Assembly: GCF_003853705.1 (NCBI RefSeq)
Contig: NZ_QTQI01000001.1
Location: 558,001 to 622,000, forward strand
Length of the DNA: 64,000 bases
Source of the DNA: Burkholderia sp. Bp8992
GTDB lineage: Bacteria; Pseudomonadota; Gammaproteobacteria; Burkholderiales; Burkholderiaceae
Reading direction: 5' to 3'
Shown: piece after piece, positions 17,136 to 23,475 of the stretch
How positions within the stretch are numbered: the stretch's first letter is position 1
Layout of the letters: every line of letters begins with the position of its first letter
Translations under genes and position numbers: made by a program
Notes under the pieces: model-generated
Told to the model about the DNA's origin: nothing
Databases searched by the model: none
The model's input: the letters and a program-made list of their open reading frames with translations, nothing else

Positions 17136-17768
17136 GTGCCGGCCTTGCCTACCCTGTTTGCGTTCGGACTCGTAGCGCTCGGCATGGTGCTGACGCCTGG
17201 ACCGAACATGATCTACCTGGTGTCGCGTTCGATCTGCCAGGGCCGCCGTGCCGGGCTCGTGTCGCTCGGCGGCGTCGCGCTGGGCTTCGTGTTCTACATG
17301 GTGTGTGCGGCGCTGGGCATTACCGCGCTGGTGATGACCGTGCCGTATGCATACGATGCGCTGCGCTTTGCCGGCGCGCTGTATCTGGCCTACCTGGCGT
17401 GGCAGGCGCTGAAGCCCGGTGGCCGTTCGGCGTTCCAGGTCCGGCAGTTGCCGCACGACAGCCGCGTCAGGCTGTTCGCGATGGGGTTCGTCACGAACCT
17501 GGCGAACCCGAAGATCGCGGTGATGTATCTGTCGCTGTTGCCGCAGTTCATTTCGCCGGGCCACGGCAGCGTGCTCGCGCAATCGCTGGTGCTGGGCTGC
17601 GTGCAGATCGCGGTGAGCGTCAGCGTGAACGCGCTGATCGCGTGCATGGCCGGTTCCATCGCGGGCTTTCTGGCGGGCCGGCCGTTCTGGGCGTCGGTTC
17701 AGCGCTGGTTGATGGGCACCGTATTGGCCGGGCTGGCCGTGCGTATCGCGCTGGAGTCGCAACGCTAG
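17136..17768 (+). CDS. LysE/RhtB family amino-acid exporter
   Basis: A 210-residue membrane protein with about six helices. The LysE signature is clear at the N terminus: Leu-Thr-Pro-Gly-Pro-Asn-Met (residues 19-25). Gly-Phe-Val-Thr-Asn-Leu-Ala-Asn-Pro-Lys follows in the middle. The family exports amino acids or their derivatives by proton antiport. It starts at GTG with AAGGAGA five bases upstream. It follows a LysR gene on the same strand and converges with another amino-acid exporter gene (YddG-like), with a hairpin between them. Confidence 0.85.
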   Translation: MPALPTLFAFGLVALGMVLTPGPNMIYLVSRSICQGRRAGLVSLGGVALGFVFYMVCAALGITALVMTVPYAYDALRFAGALYLAYLAWQALKPGGRSAFQVRQLPHDSRVRLFAMGFVTNLANPKIAVMYLSLLPQFISPGHGSVLAQSLVLGCVQIAVSVSVNALIACMAGSIAGFLAGRPFWASVQRWLMGTVLAGLAVRIALESQR

Positions 17769-17795
17769 AACACGGTGGCCGGCGCCCGGGAGAGC

Positions 17796-17814
17796 GGCCG
17801 GCAGCAAGCCGGCC
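17796..17814. terminator. Hairpin between converging exporter genes
   Basis: GGCCGGC-AGCAA-GCCGGCC forms a perfect 7-bp stem with a 5-base loop midway between the LysE stop (17768) and the YddG stop (17839). There is no long T-tract, so it could be a weak bidirectional terminator. Confidence 0.45.
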
Positions 17815-17838
17815 TTGCGTCGACAGCTTCGGGCAACG

Positions 17839-18783
17839 TCACCCGTTGCAATTGCCTTCGGCCGCTTTGCCGACGCGAACGGGCGCGGCCTTGGCCTGGC
17901 GCCGGCTGCGCGTCGAGAGCCAGCACAGGATCGACCCGCCGCACACCATCGATGCGCCTTGCCAGAATTCGACCGACAGCGGCGCATGCAGCAGCGTCGC
18001 GGCGAACGCGGCGGCGAGCACCGGCGTGAAGTACGACGCGCCGACGATGACCGTCACGTTGCCGTGCATGATGCCGGTGTTCCAGGCCGCATAGCCGAAC
18101 CCCAGCGCCGACGCCGCCAGCACGAGATACAGGACCGCGTGAAAGCTGAACGTCATGCCGCCGCCGCCTTCGATCGCGAACTTGATCCAGAGCGCCGCGG
18201 CGACCAGCATGAAGAACGGCGTGACGCCGTTCTTGCCGTCGGCGAGGCGTGCGGTGACCGTGCAATAGCCGGCCCAGATCAGCGCGCCGATGAACGCGAG
18301 GCCATAGCTCAGCGGATTGTCCGCGACGTTGCGGAGCATGCCGGCCGGATCGAGGCCGCGGTCGCCGCCGAGCACCCAGCAGATGCCGAGCATCGACAGC
18401 AGGACGCCCGGCACGACCAGCAGGTTTGCCCGCTGCTTGTTGAACACGATGGCGGCGACCAGCGTGAGGCTCGGCCACAGATAGTTGACCATTGCGACTT
18501 CGATCGCCTGCTGCCCGTTGCTCGCATAGCCGATCGACAGTGCGAGGCACAGTTCGTACGACACGAACAGCAGGCCGCCCCAGAGCAGATAGCTTCTCGG
18601 GAATCTGCTCAGATCGGGGAAGCCGACCGAAAACAGCAGCAGCACGGACGCCACCGTATAGATCATCGCGGCGCCGCCGGTCGCGCCGAGACTTTCGCTG
18701 ACGCCGCGGACGAGCGCGACCACCGAGGCCCATAACAGCACCGCGCCGAGCCCGGCGAGCGTTGCCTTGTTCTTGCGTTTCAT
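17839..18783 (-). CDS. yddG: YddG-like DMT-family aromatic amino-acid exporter
   Basis: A 314-residue drug/metabolite transporter with about ten helices in two EamA repeats. It resembles E. coli YddG along its length: Lys-Ala-Thr-Leu-x-Gly-Leu at the start, Leu-x-Arg-Gly-Val-Ser-Glu-x-Leu-Gly, Phe-Val-Ser-Tyr-Glu, Ala-Ile-Glu-Val-x-Met-Val-Asn-Tyr-Leu-Trp-Pro-Ser-Leu, and a C-terminal Trp-Gln-Gly-Ala-x-Met-Val-Cys-Gly-Gly-Ser. YddG exports aromatic amino acids and methyl viologen. The ATG at 18783 aligns with the family start; an ATG at 18804 would add seven residues. Confidence 0.85.
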   Translation of the reverse strand: MKRKNKATLAGLGAVLLWASVVALVRGVSESLGATGGAAMIYTVASVLLLFSVGFPDLSRFPRSYLLWGGLLFVSYELCLALSIGYASNGQQAIEVAMVNYLWPSLTLVAAIVFNKQRANLLVVPGVLLSMLGICWVLGGDRGLDPAGMLRNVADNPLSYGLAFIGALIWAGYCTVTARLADGKNGVTPFFMLVAAALWIKFAIEGGGGMTFSFHAVLYLVLAASALGFGYAAWNTGIMHGNVTVIVGASYFTPVLAAAFAATLLHAPLSVEFWQGASMVCGGSILCWLSTRSRRQAKAAPVRVGKAAEGNCNG

Positions 18784-18974
18784 GCTTCCTGCCTGCTTCG
18801 ACATGCCGATTCGATTGCGGATGATACGAGGCCGTTCGCGCGTGCTGCTGTCGCGAGCGGAAATGCGATGGAGTGATTTCGCCGGAAGCGCGCATTTTAA
18901 CGGGGCGAAGCCGTTGCAGCGATCCGGCCGGACTCGTGTGTACGGCCTGCGGTCGATTCAGGCGCGCGAATCGG

Positions 18975-19085
18975 TCACGCGTCGTCGATCCGCCATGCGG
19001 CGCCGGTTGCCTGCCGCAGGGCTTGCGCGATGGCATCGAATGCGGCGGCTGACGGGATCGTGTGGATGCGATATTCGAAACTCAT
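18975..19085 (-). CDS. Possible 36-residue protein or gene remnant
   Basis: A short frame reads Met-Ser-Phe-Glu-Tyr-Arg-Ile-His-Thr-Ile-Pro-Ser-Ala-Ala-Ala-Phe-Asp and ends Trp-Arg-Ile-Asp-Asp-Ala. The amphipathic, protein-like composition looks like the N-terminal part of a longer domain that has been cut off. No ribosome site is evident. It lies in the 404-base gap between yddG and the phosphatase gene. I do not recognise it; it may be a decayed gene. Confidence 0.25.
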   Translation of the reverse strand: MSFEYRIHTIPSAAAFDAIAQALRQATGAAWRIDDA

Positions 19086-19156
19086 CTGCGCGGCCCGGTG
19101 TGCGAGCCGGGCAGCCTAACCCGTGCCGCGGCATCCCGTCCTCGCAGGCAGCGCAA

Positions 19157-19182
19157 CCGGCGCCCGCCGCAGCGGGCGCCGG
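19157..19182. terminator. Strong hairpin after the acid phosphatase gene
   Basis: A perfect 11-bp GC stem with a 4-base loop begins six bases past the phosphatase stop (19188, leftward gene). There is no T-tract beyond TT, so it may act in rho-dependent termination or in stabilising the mRNA 3' end. Confidence 0.55.
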
Positions 19183-19187
19183 CGTGA

Positions 19188-20873
19188 TTACCGCTCGCGC
19201 CGCTTCTTGCTCAGCTCGATCGTTTCGAACAGCTCGTACTGCGCGGTCGGGTGCTGGTCGGCACCCGGCGCGTGGTAGTAGCGCATCGTGATCGTCGTGT
19301 GCCCGCCCGGCTTGCCCGGATCGTGGTCGAACACGGCAATCCCGTAGCCGGTGCCCGTATCGCGGCGCGCGGACCAGATCGCATCCTCGAGCGCATCGGC
19401 CGGCTGGCGCACGAACGTGTTCGGCGTGCTGCCCGGCACCGGCCGGTTCGGCTTCGTGAACACCTTCGCACGCGCGAAACCGGTCGACGGGTTTTCGCCG
19501 TACACGTCGAGCGGTGCGCTGGTGCCGCCGCCGCCGAGGATCAGGTGGATCGTGCCGTGGCTCGTGTCGAACTTCGTGCGGTCCGGGTCGTTCGAGCCGA
19601 CCGGGCGCGGCTGCAGCGTCTCGACCACTTCGCCGGTCGTCGCGTCGACGCCTGCGCGGTGATTGCAGCCGCGCACCGGGTAGCTGCGTTCGTAGTCGTG
19701 ATCGTGGCCGCACAGCACGAGGTCGACGCCGTAACGATCGAACAGCGGCAGCCACGCTTCGCGAATGCCCTTGTCGGAGCCGTTGCCCGTCTTCGACGAA
19801 CTGAGCGCGTCCTGGTGCATCTGCACGACGATCCAGTCGATGTCGTCGTCATGGGCGGCGTGACGCAGCGTGCGTTCGAGCCAGCGCGTCTGCTCGCCGT
19901 TGCTGTAGCCGCGCACGTAGAACGACGTGCCGGGTTCGATCGGCGGGCGGCCCGTGCTCGCGGCCGGCACGAGCGGCGCCGGGCCGCCGACGAATGCGGC
20001 GGCATCCTGGTACACGACATCGTCGGCATCGAGCGACACGAACAGCACCGAGCTCACGCGGAAGCTGTACCAGCGGCCGGGGAAGTGCGTGCCGTTCTCC
20101 GGCAGCGTATAGCGCGCGAGATACGAGTCGAGCCCCTGCGGGCCGTTGTTGAACTCGATCTCGTGATTGCCGGGGCAGGGCATCCACGGGCGGTTCGCAG
20201 CCGACGTCTGGTTGTTGTTGCCGAAATCGCGCCACACCTCGGGCTGGTGCGCGGGGTTCAGGTTCGCGTAGCAGAGGTCGCCGTTCAGCAGGTGGAACAG
20301 CGGCTGGAACTGCTCGACGGCCTGCACCGCGAAGCGGCTTTGCGGTGACGACAGCACCCACGCGCCGTTCGGCGTCGCGAGATCGCCGTAGCTCGTGAAG
20401 CGGAACGGCGCACGGCCGCGCGGCGCCGTCGAGAAGGTCGCGGAGAACGGCTGCGCGGCGTTGCCGTCGTTGTCGGCGGTGATCTCGTAGCGGTAGTGCG
20501 TATCGGGCTTCAGCCCGTGCACGCGCGCGTGGTACGCAAACACGGTTTCGCCGTTCAGGCCGTCGGTGTACAGGCGCTGGACGCCGTGCACGGTACGCGC
20601 CGGCTCGCCGTCGGCGACGATGCGCGCACGCGGGTTGACGGCCGGCGCGAGCGATGCCCACGAGATCACGACCTCGGACGTCGGGTCGTTGCCCCACGTC
20701 AGGTGGACCTGTTCGGGCGTGCCGTCCGGATTCGAGGCGGCGGCGCGCGCGGCCGCGAGGCCGCCGGCAGCGGTGGCGAGGCCGGAGACGCCGGCCAGTT
20801 TCAGGAAGCCGCGACGCGATACCGAGGCGGCCGGCTCGTTCGGCTGATCAGGGGAGGTGTCCTGGTTCGACAT
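19188..20873 (-). CDS. Tat-exported purple acid phosphatase-like metallophosphoesterase
   Basis: A 561-residue secreted phosphatase. Residues 19-25 are a twin-arginine motif (Ser-Arg-Arg-Gly-Phe-Leu-Lys), followed by a hydrophobic stretch and Ala-rich cleavage region. A fibronectin-like purple acid phosphatase N domain comes next, then the metallophosphoesterase core: Gly-Asp-Leu-Ala, Gly-Asp-Leu-Cys-Tyr-Ala, Gly-Asn-His-Glu, a Val-Val-Gln-Met-His motif and Gly-His-Asp-His-Asp-Tyr-Glu-Arg. All metal ligands of the two-metal site appear present. It should release phosphate from organic esters in the periplasm or outside. The start at 20873 puts the Tat motif near the N terminus; the frame is open further upstream. 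Confidence 0.87.
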   Translation of the reverse strand: MSNQDTSPDQPNEPAASVSRRGFLKLAGVSGLATAAGGLAAARAAASNPDGTPEQVHLTWGNDPTSEVVISWASLAPAVNPRARIVADGEPARTVHGVQRLYTDGLNGETVFAYHARVHGLKPDTHYRYEITADNDGNAAQPFSATFSTAPRGRAPFRFTSYGDLATPNGAWVLSSPQSRFAVQAVEQFQPLFHLLNGDLCYANLNPAHQPEVWRDFGNNNQTSAANRPWMPCPGNHEIEFNNGPQGLDSYLARYTLPENGTHFPGRWYSFRVSSVLFVSLDADDVVYQDAAAFVGGPAPLVPAASTGRPPIEPGTSFYVRGYSNGEQTRWLERTLRHAAHDDDIDWIVVQMHQDALSSSKTGNGSDKGIREAWLPLFDRYGVDLVLCGHDHDYERSYPVRGCNHRAGVDATTGEVVETLQPRPVGSNDPDRTKFDTSHGTIHLILGGGGTSAPLDVYGENPSTGFARAKVFTKPNRPVPGSTPNTFVRQPADALEDAIWSARRDTGTGYGIAVFDHDPGKPGGHTTITMRYYHAPGADQHPTAQYELFETIELSKKRRER

Positions 20874-20995
20874 GGTCGGTGTTTTCGTGGGTGGGGACGC
20901 GAGAGGGTGGAACCGCGCGGCCATGCGCGAGCGCGGCCGGGGCGTGGGCCGGAAACGAGCGGGATCCCGGTCGCATGCATTGTCGAAGGGCAGTT

Positions 20996-21012
20996 TTGCC
21001 GCGATGTGACAG
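20996..21012 (-). promoter_or_regulatory. Partial Pho-box-like element upstream of the phosphatase
   Basis: On the minus strand CTGTCACATCGCGGCAA contains one good TGTCA half-site (21007-21011) followed, six bases on, by GGCAA. PhoB boxes are direct repeats of TGTCA-like units at this spacing. It lies about 125 bases before the phosphatase start. Only one half is convincing, so this is a suggestion. Confidence 0.25.
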
Positions 21013-21045
21013 CCCCGCAACCCGGCGCGGGCGGCCGCCAATACG

Positions 21046-21065
21046 CAGGATCTTGCAGGATCTTG
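21046..21065. repeat. Tandem 10-bp direct repeat
   Basis: CAGGATCTTG occurs twice, end to end, in the 335-base region between the phosphatase gene and the rightward YXWGXW gene. Two exact copies at one helical turn could be a regulator site. Apart from this and the Pho-like element, I see nothing else in that gap. Confidence 0.5.
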
Positions 21066-21208
21066 CCGAGCGGCACCGCGGCACATGCCGACGCCACGTC
21101 GGTCTCCCCGAAATTTATTTGCAGACTCCGCGACGGATTCCGTTCGCCGGCGCCGTTTAACGCATGAACGACCGCAACCGGTCGATGCCCGTTACTTCGG
21201 AGTCTTTC

Positions 21209-21508
21209 ATGAAACTTTCTGTTCCACTGCGATTCGCTGCGGCATGCGTGGCCGCGCTGGCGGCCTCCGCGTCGTTCGCGCAGGCCGTGATCGTCGCGCC
21301 TTACGCGCCGCCGCCGCCGCGCGTCGAAGTGCTGCCGGCGCCGCGTGCGGGCTACGTCTGGGATCAGGGCCACTGGCACTGGCGGCAGGGCCGCTACGTC
21401 TGGATTCCGGGCCACTGGCAAGTGGTGCGCGCCGGTTACCACTGGGTGCCCGGCCATTGGGCCGCGCGCGGGCCGGCCTGGCGCTGGGTGCCCGGTCACT
21501 GGGCGTGA
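21209..21508 (+). CDS. Secreted YXWGXW-type repeat protein
   Basis: A 99-residue protein with a Sec signal peptide (Met-Lys-Leu-Ser-Val-Pro-Leu-Arg, cleaved after Ser-Phe-Ala). After a Pro-rich spacer it has four Trp/His repeats of the form Trp-x-Pro-Gly-His-Trp or Tyr-x-Trp-x-x-Gly-His-Trp. Proteins of this type are small envelope proteins of unknown function, often in several copies per Burkholderia genome. GGAG precedes the ATG at 21209. A related lipoprotein is encoded at 30306-30524. Confidence 0.8.
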   Translation: MKLSVPLRFAAACVAALAASASFAQAVIVAPYAPPPPRVEVLPAPRAGYVWDQGHWHWRQGRYVWIPGHWQVVRAGYHWVPGHWAARGPAWRWVPGHWA

Positions 21509-21578
21509 CGCATGCGCCGCCGCATGGCACGCGGTGCCGGCGCGGCAGTTACTTCGTGCAACATCATGAGTCGAAGCC

Positions 21579-21692
21579 ATGCCTTTTCGAACCATCGTGA
21601 TCCTCGCGGCCGCAGCCATCGTGCTGGCCGGCTGCGTCGTGGTGCCGGCCCGTCCGGTGTATTACCGGCCCGCGCCGGTCGTCGTATATTGA
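21579..21692 (+). CDS. Small 37-residue lipoprotein
   Basis: A short frame encodes an Arg-containing start, a hydrophobic stretch and a lipobox Val-Leu-Ala-Gly-Cys with Cys19, then Val-Val-Val-Pro-Ala-Arg-Pro-Val-Tyr-Tyr-Arg-Pro. The lipobox and Pro/Tyr tail are typical of tiny Burkholderia lipoproteins. It follows the YXWGXW gene by 70 bases on the same strand, so they may be co-transcribed. The ribosome site is weak. Function unknown. Confidence 0.6.
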   Translation: MPFRTIVILAAAAIVLAGCVVVPARPVYYRPAPVVVY

Positions 21693-21873
21693 GCGCGCCG
21701 GCCGCCGGTCGCGCGGCCGGCCGACAGGATCGACATGCCGCGCGAACCGGATGTCGATGAAACGGACATGGCCGACGCCGTGTGCGACGCCGGGCGCGAT
21801 GCGCGCGGCAGTGCCGAACAGTCGGTGTGGCGCCGTCCGGTGATGGCCCGACGCATGCAAGGAGAGCACGACG

Positions 21874-21954
21874 ATGAGCTTCAGCCGGGCGGCGGGTACC
21901 CCTGCCGTGACAGTGCGGCGCCCGCGCGCCGCGCGACGGAGCAGGCGGCGTTGA
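21874..21954 (+). CDS. Possible 26-residue leader peptide overlapping the sigma factor start
   Basis: The best ribosome site in this region (AAGGAG, 21859-21864) precedes an ATG at 21874 in a different frame from the sigma factor. This frame reads Met-Ser-Phe-Ser-Arg-Ala-Ala-Gly, becomes very Arg-rich and stops at TGA 21952-21954. That stop overlaps a TTG at 21951, the likely sigma factor start, as TTGA. This would allow translational coupling. It could also be chance in GC-rich DNA. Confidence 0.35.
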   Translation: MSFSRAAGTPAVTVRRPRAARRSRRR

Positions 21955-22520
21955 ACGATCGCGGCGACCGCGATCCGGACGCGGAACTCGTCGCGCGCGT
22001 CGGCGCGCGCGATTCGTCGGCCGTGCGCGTGCTCGTCGCACGCAAGCTGCCGCGGCTGCTCGCATTGGCGACGCGCATGCTCGGCGACCGGAACGAAGCC
22101 GAGGACGTCGCACAGGAGACGTTCTTGCGAATCTGGAACCAGGCGCCGCGCTGGCGCGAAGGCGAGGCGCGCTTCGACACGTGGCTGCATCGCGTCGTGC
22201 TGAACCTGTGCTACGACCGCCTGCGCGGCCGGCGCGAGGAGCCCGTCGATACGCTGCCCGACGTGCCCGACACGCAGCCGGAGCCGGCCGCGCAGGCGGA
22301 GCTGCGTTCGCGCGATGCGCGCGTGCGGCAGGCGCTGGCCGCATTGCCGCCGAGGCAGCGGGAAGCGCTCGTGCTCCAGTACTATCAGGAAATGTCGAAT
22401 GTGGAAGCGGCCAACCTGATGGGCATCACCGTCGATGCGCTGGAAAGCCTGCTCGCCCGCGCGAGGCGCAACCTGCGCGCGCAGCTGGCCGGCGACCCAC
22501 CTAGCGAGGACAAGCGATGA
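21951..22520 (+). CDS. ECF-type RNA polymerase sigma factor
   Basis: A 189-residue sigma-70 family factor. Region 2 has Leu-Leu-Ala-Leu-Ala-Thr-Arg-Met-Leu-Gly-Asp-x-x-Glu-Ala-Glu-Asp-Val-Ala-Gln-Glu and Thr-Trp-Leu-His-Arg-Val. Region 4 has Leu-Pro-Pro-Arg-Gln-Arg-Glu-Ala-Leu-Val-Leu and Ser-Asn-Val-Glu-Ala-Ala-Asn-Leu-Met-Gly. The TTG start gives the usual ECF length; in-frame ATGs at 21735, 21843 and 21855 would add 32-72 non-conserved residues, although 21735 has an AGGA upstream. Its stop overlaps the next gene (ATGA, 22517-22520). With the two following genes it forms a sigma / membrane anti-sigma / periplasmic sensor unit. Confidence 0.82.
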   Translation: MNDRGDRDPDAELVARVGARDSSAVRVLVARKLPRLLALATRMLGDRNEAEDVAQETFLRIWNQAPRWREGEARFDTWLHRVVLNLCYDRLRGRREEPVDTLPDVPDTQPEPAAQAELRSRDARVRQALAALPPRQREALVLQYYQEMSNVEAANLMGITVDALESLLARARRNLRAQLAGDPPSEDKR

Positions 22521-22936
22521 CACCCGAACGATTTCGCACCATCGTCGCCGCGTACGGCTCGGACGCGCGGCGCTGGCCGGCCGGCGAGCGCGCGGCCGCC
22601 GAGGCGTGGGCGCACGCGAACCCGCGCGAAGCGCTGCTCGCACTGGACGACGCAGCCGACCTCGATGCGTGGCTTGCATGCGATACGGTCGCGCCGCCCG
22701 CGCCGTCGCTGGTCGAGCGCATCGTCGCGACGGCGCCCGCGCCGCAGCGCGCACGCAGGCGCGGCAAAGTCTGGTGGTCGGGCGCGGCGTTCGCGGGCGT
22801 CGGCCTGGCCGGTGCGCTCGCGGGCGCGGTGGCCGTGTCGATGCTGATGCTCGGCGGCGCGCCGATGTCGCAGCATGAACCGGGCTATCTGACGACGACG
22901 TTCGGCGGCCCGAGCATCGACTGGAGCGATGAATGA
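22517..22936 (+). CDS. Probable membrane anti-sigma factor
   Basis: A 139-residue protein with a cytoplasmic N-terminal part (Phe-Arg-Thr-Ile-Val-Ala-Ala-Tyr-Gly-Ser-Asp-Ala-Arg-Arg-Trp-Pro, common in this group), a basic stop (Arg-Ala-Arg-Arg-Arg-Gly-Lys), and one transmembrane helix at about residues 87-112, then a short periplasmic tail. It overlaps the sigma gene upstream and the sensor gene downstream by four bases each. By position and topology it should hold the sigma factor inactive at the membrane. There is no zinc-binding HxxxCxxC motif, so it is not a ZAS-type anti-sigma. Confidence 0.7.
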   Translation: MTPERFRTIVAAYGSDARRWPAGERAAAEAWAHANPREALLALDDAADLDAWLACDTVAPPAPSLVERIVATAPAPQRARRRGKVWWSGAAFAGVGLAGALAGAVAVSMLMLGGAPMSQHEPGYLTTTFGGPSIDWSDE

Positions 22937-23427
22937 CTGAACGTGGCTGGAAATTCATCCTCGTCGGCTCGGTCGTGCTGAACGTGTTCATGCTCGGCGC
23001 GATCGGCGGCGGCGCCTATCAGTGGTTCTCGACGCATCGCGACCTGCATGCGGCGGGCGCCCCTGCATCGCGCACCGCGTTGCGTTTCGCGGCGGACGAA
23101 TTGCCCGATGCACGGCAGCGCGAATTCGCGGCCGCGCTGAAGGCGGCGCGCAAGACCGGCCGCGATTTCGCGCGGGAAGGGCGCGACGGCCGGATCACCG
23201 TGCTGGACCTGCTCGCCGCGCCGCAACTCGATCGTGCGGCGATCGATGCCGCGCTCGACCGCACACGCGCGGCCGATACCGCGATGCGTGCGCAGGTCGA
23301 ACGCAGCGTCGTCGATTTCGCGGCGACGCTGACACCCGACGAGCGCGCGAAGTTCGTCGACGGGTTGCAGCGCAGCGGGAACTGGCGGTTGCCGCCGAAG
23401 AAGCGGGGCGTACCGGAGAGTCAGTAA
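22933..23427 (+). CDS. Periplasmic heavy-metal-sensor-like protein (CnrX/RsxR type)
   Basis: A 164-residue protein with an uncleaved N-terminal membrane anchor (residues 7-29) and an all-helical periplasmic part of the metal-resistance sensor type. A His-x3-His pair sits just after the anchor (His35, His39), where CnrX has its metal ligands. The C-terminal helix has a Met but no matching His, so metal sensing is uncertain. Arg/Ala-rich helices with Leu-Thr-Pro-Asp-Glu-Arg-Ala-Lys-Phe are typical of Spy/CnrX-like folds. In Cupriavidus the equivalent CnrX-CnrY-CnrH set controls nickel resistance; no efflux genes are adjacent here. Confidence 0.72.
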   Translation: MTERGWKFILVGSVVLNVFMLGAIGGGAYQWFSTHRDLHAAGAPASRTALRFAADELPDARQREFAAALKAARKTGRDFAREGRDGRITVLDLLAAPQLDRAAIDAALDRTRAADTAMRAQVERSVVDFAATLTPDERAKFVDGLQRSGNWRLPPKKRGVPESQ

Positions 23428-23475
23428 TCGTCGTCGCGAGCCGGCATTGCGGCGGGCGTCACCGAGCGCACGGTC

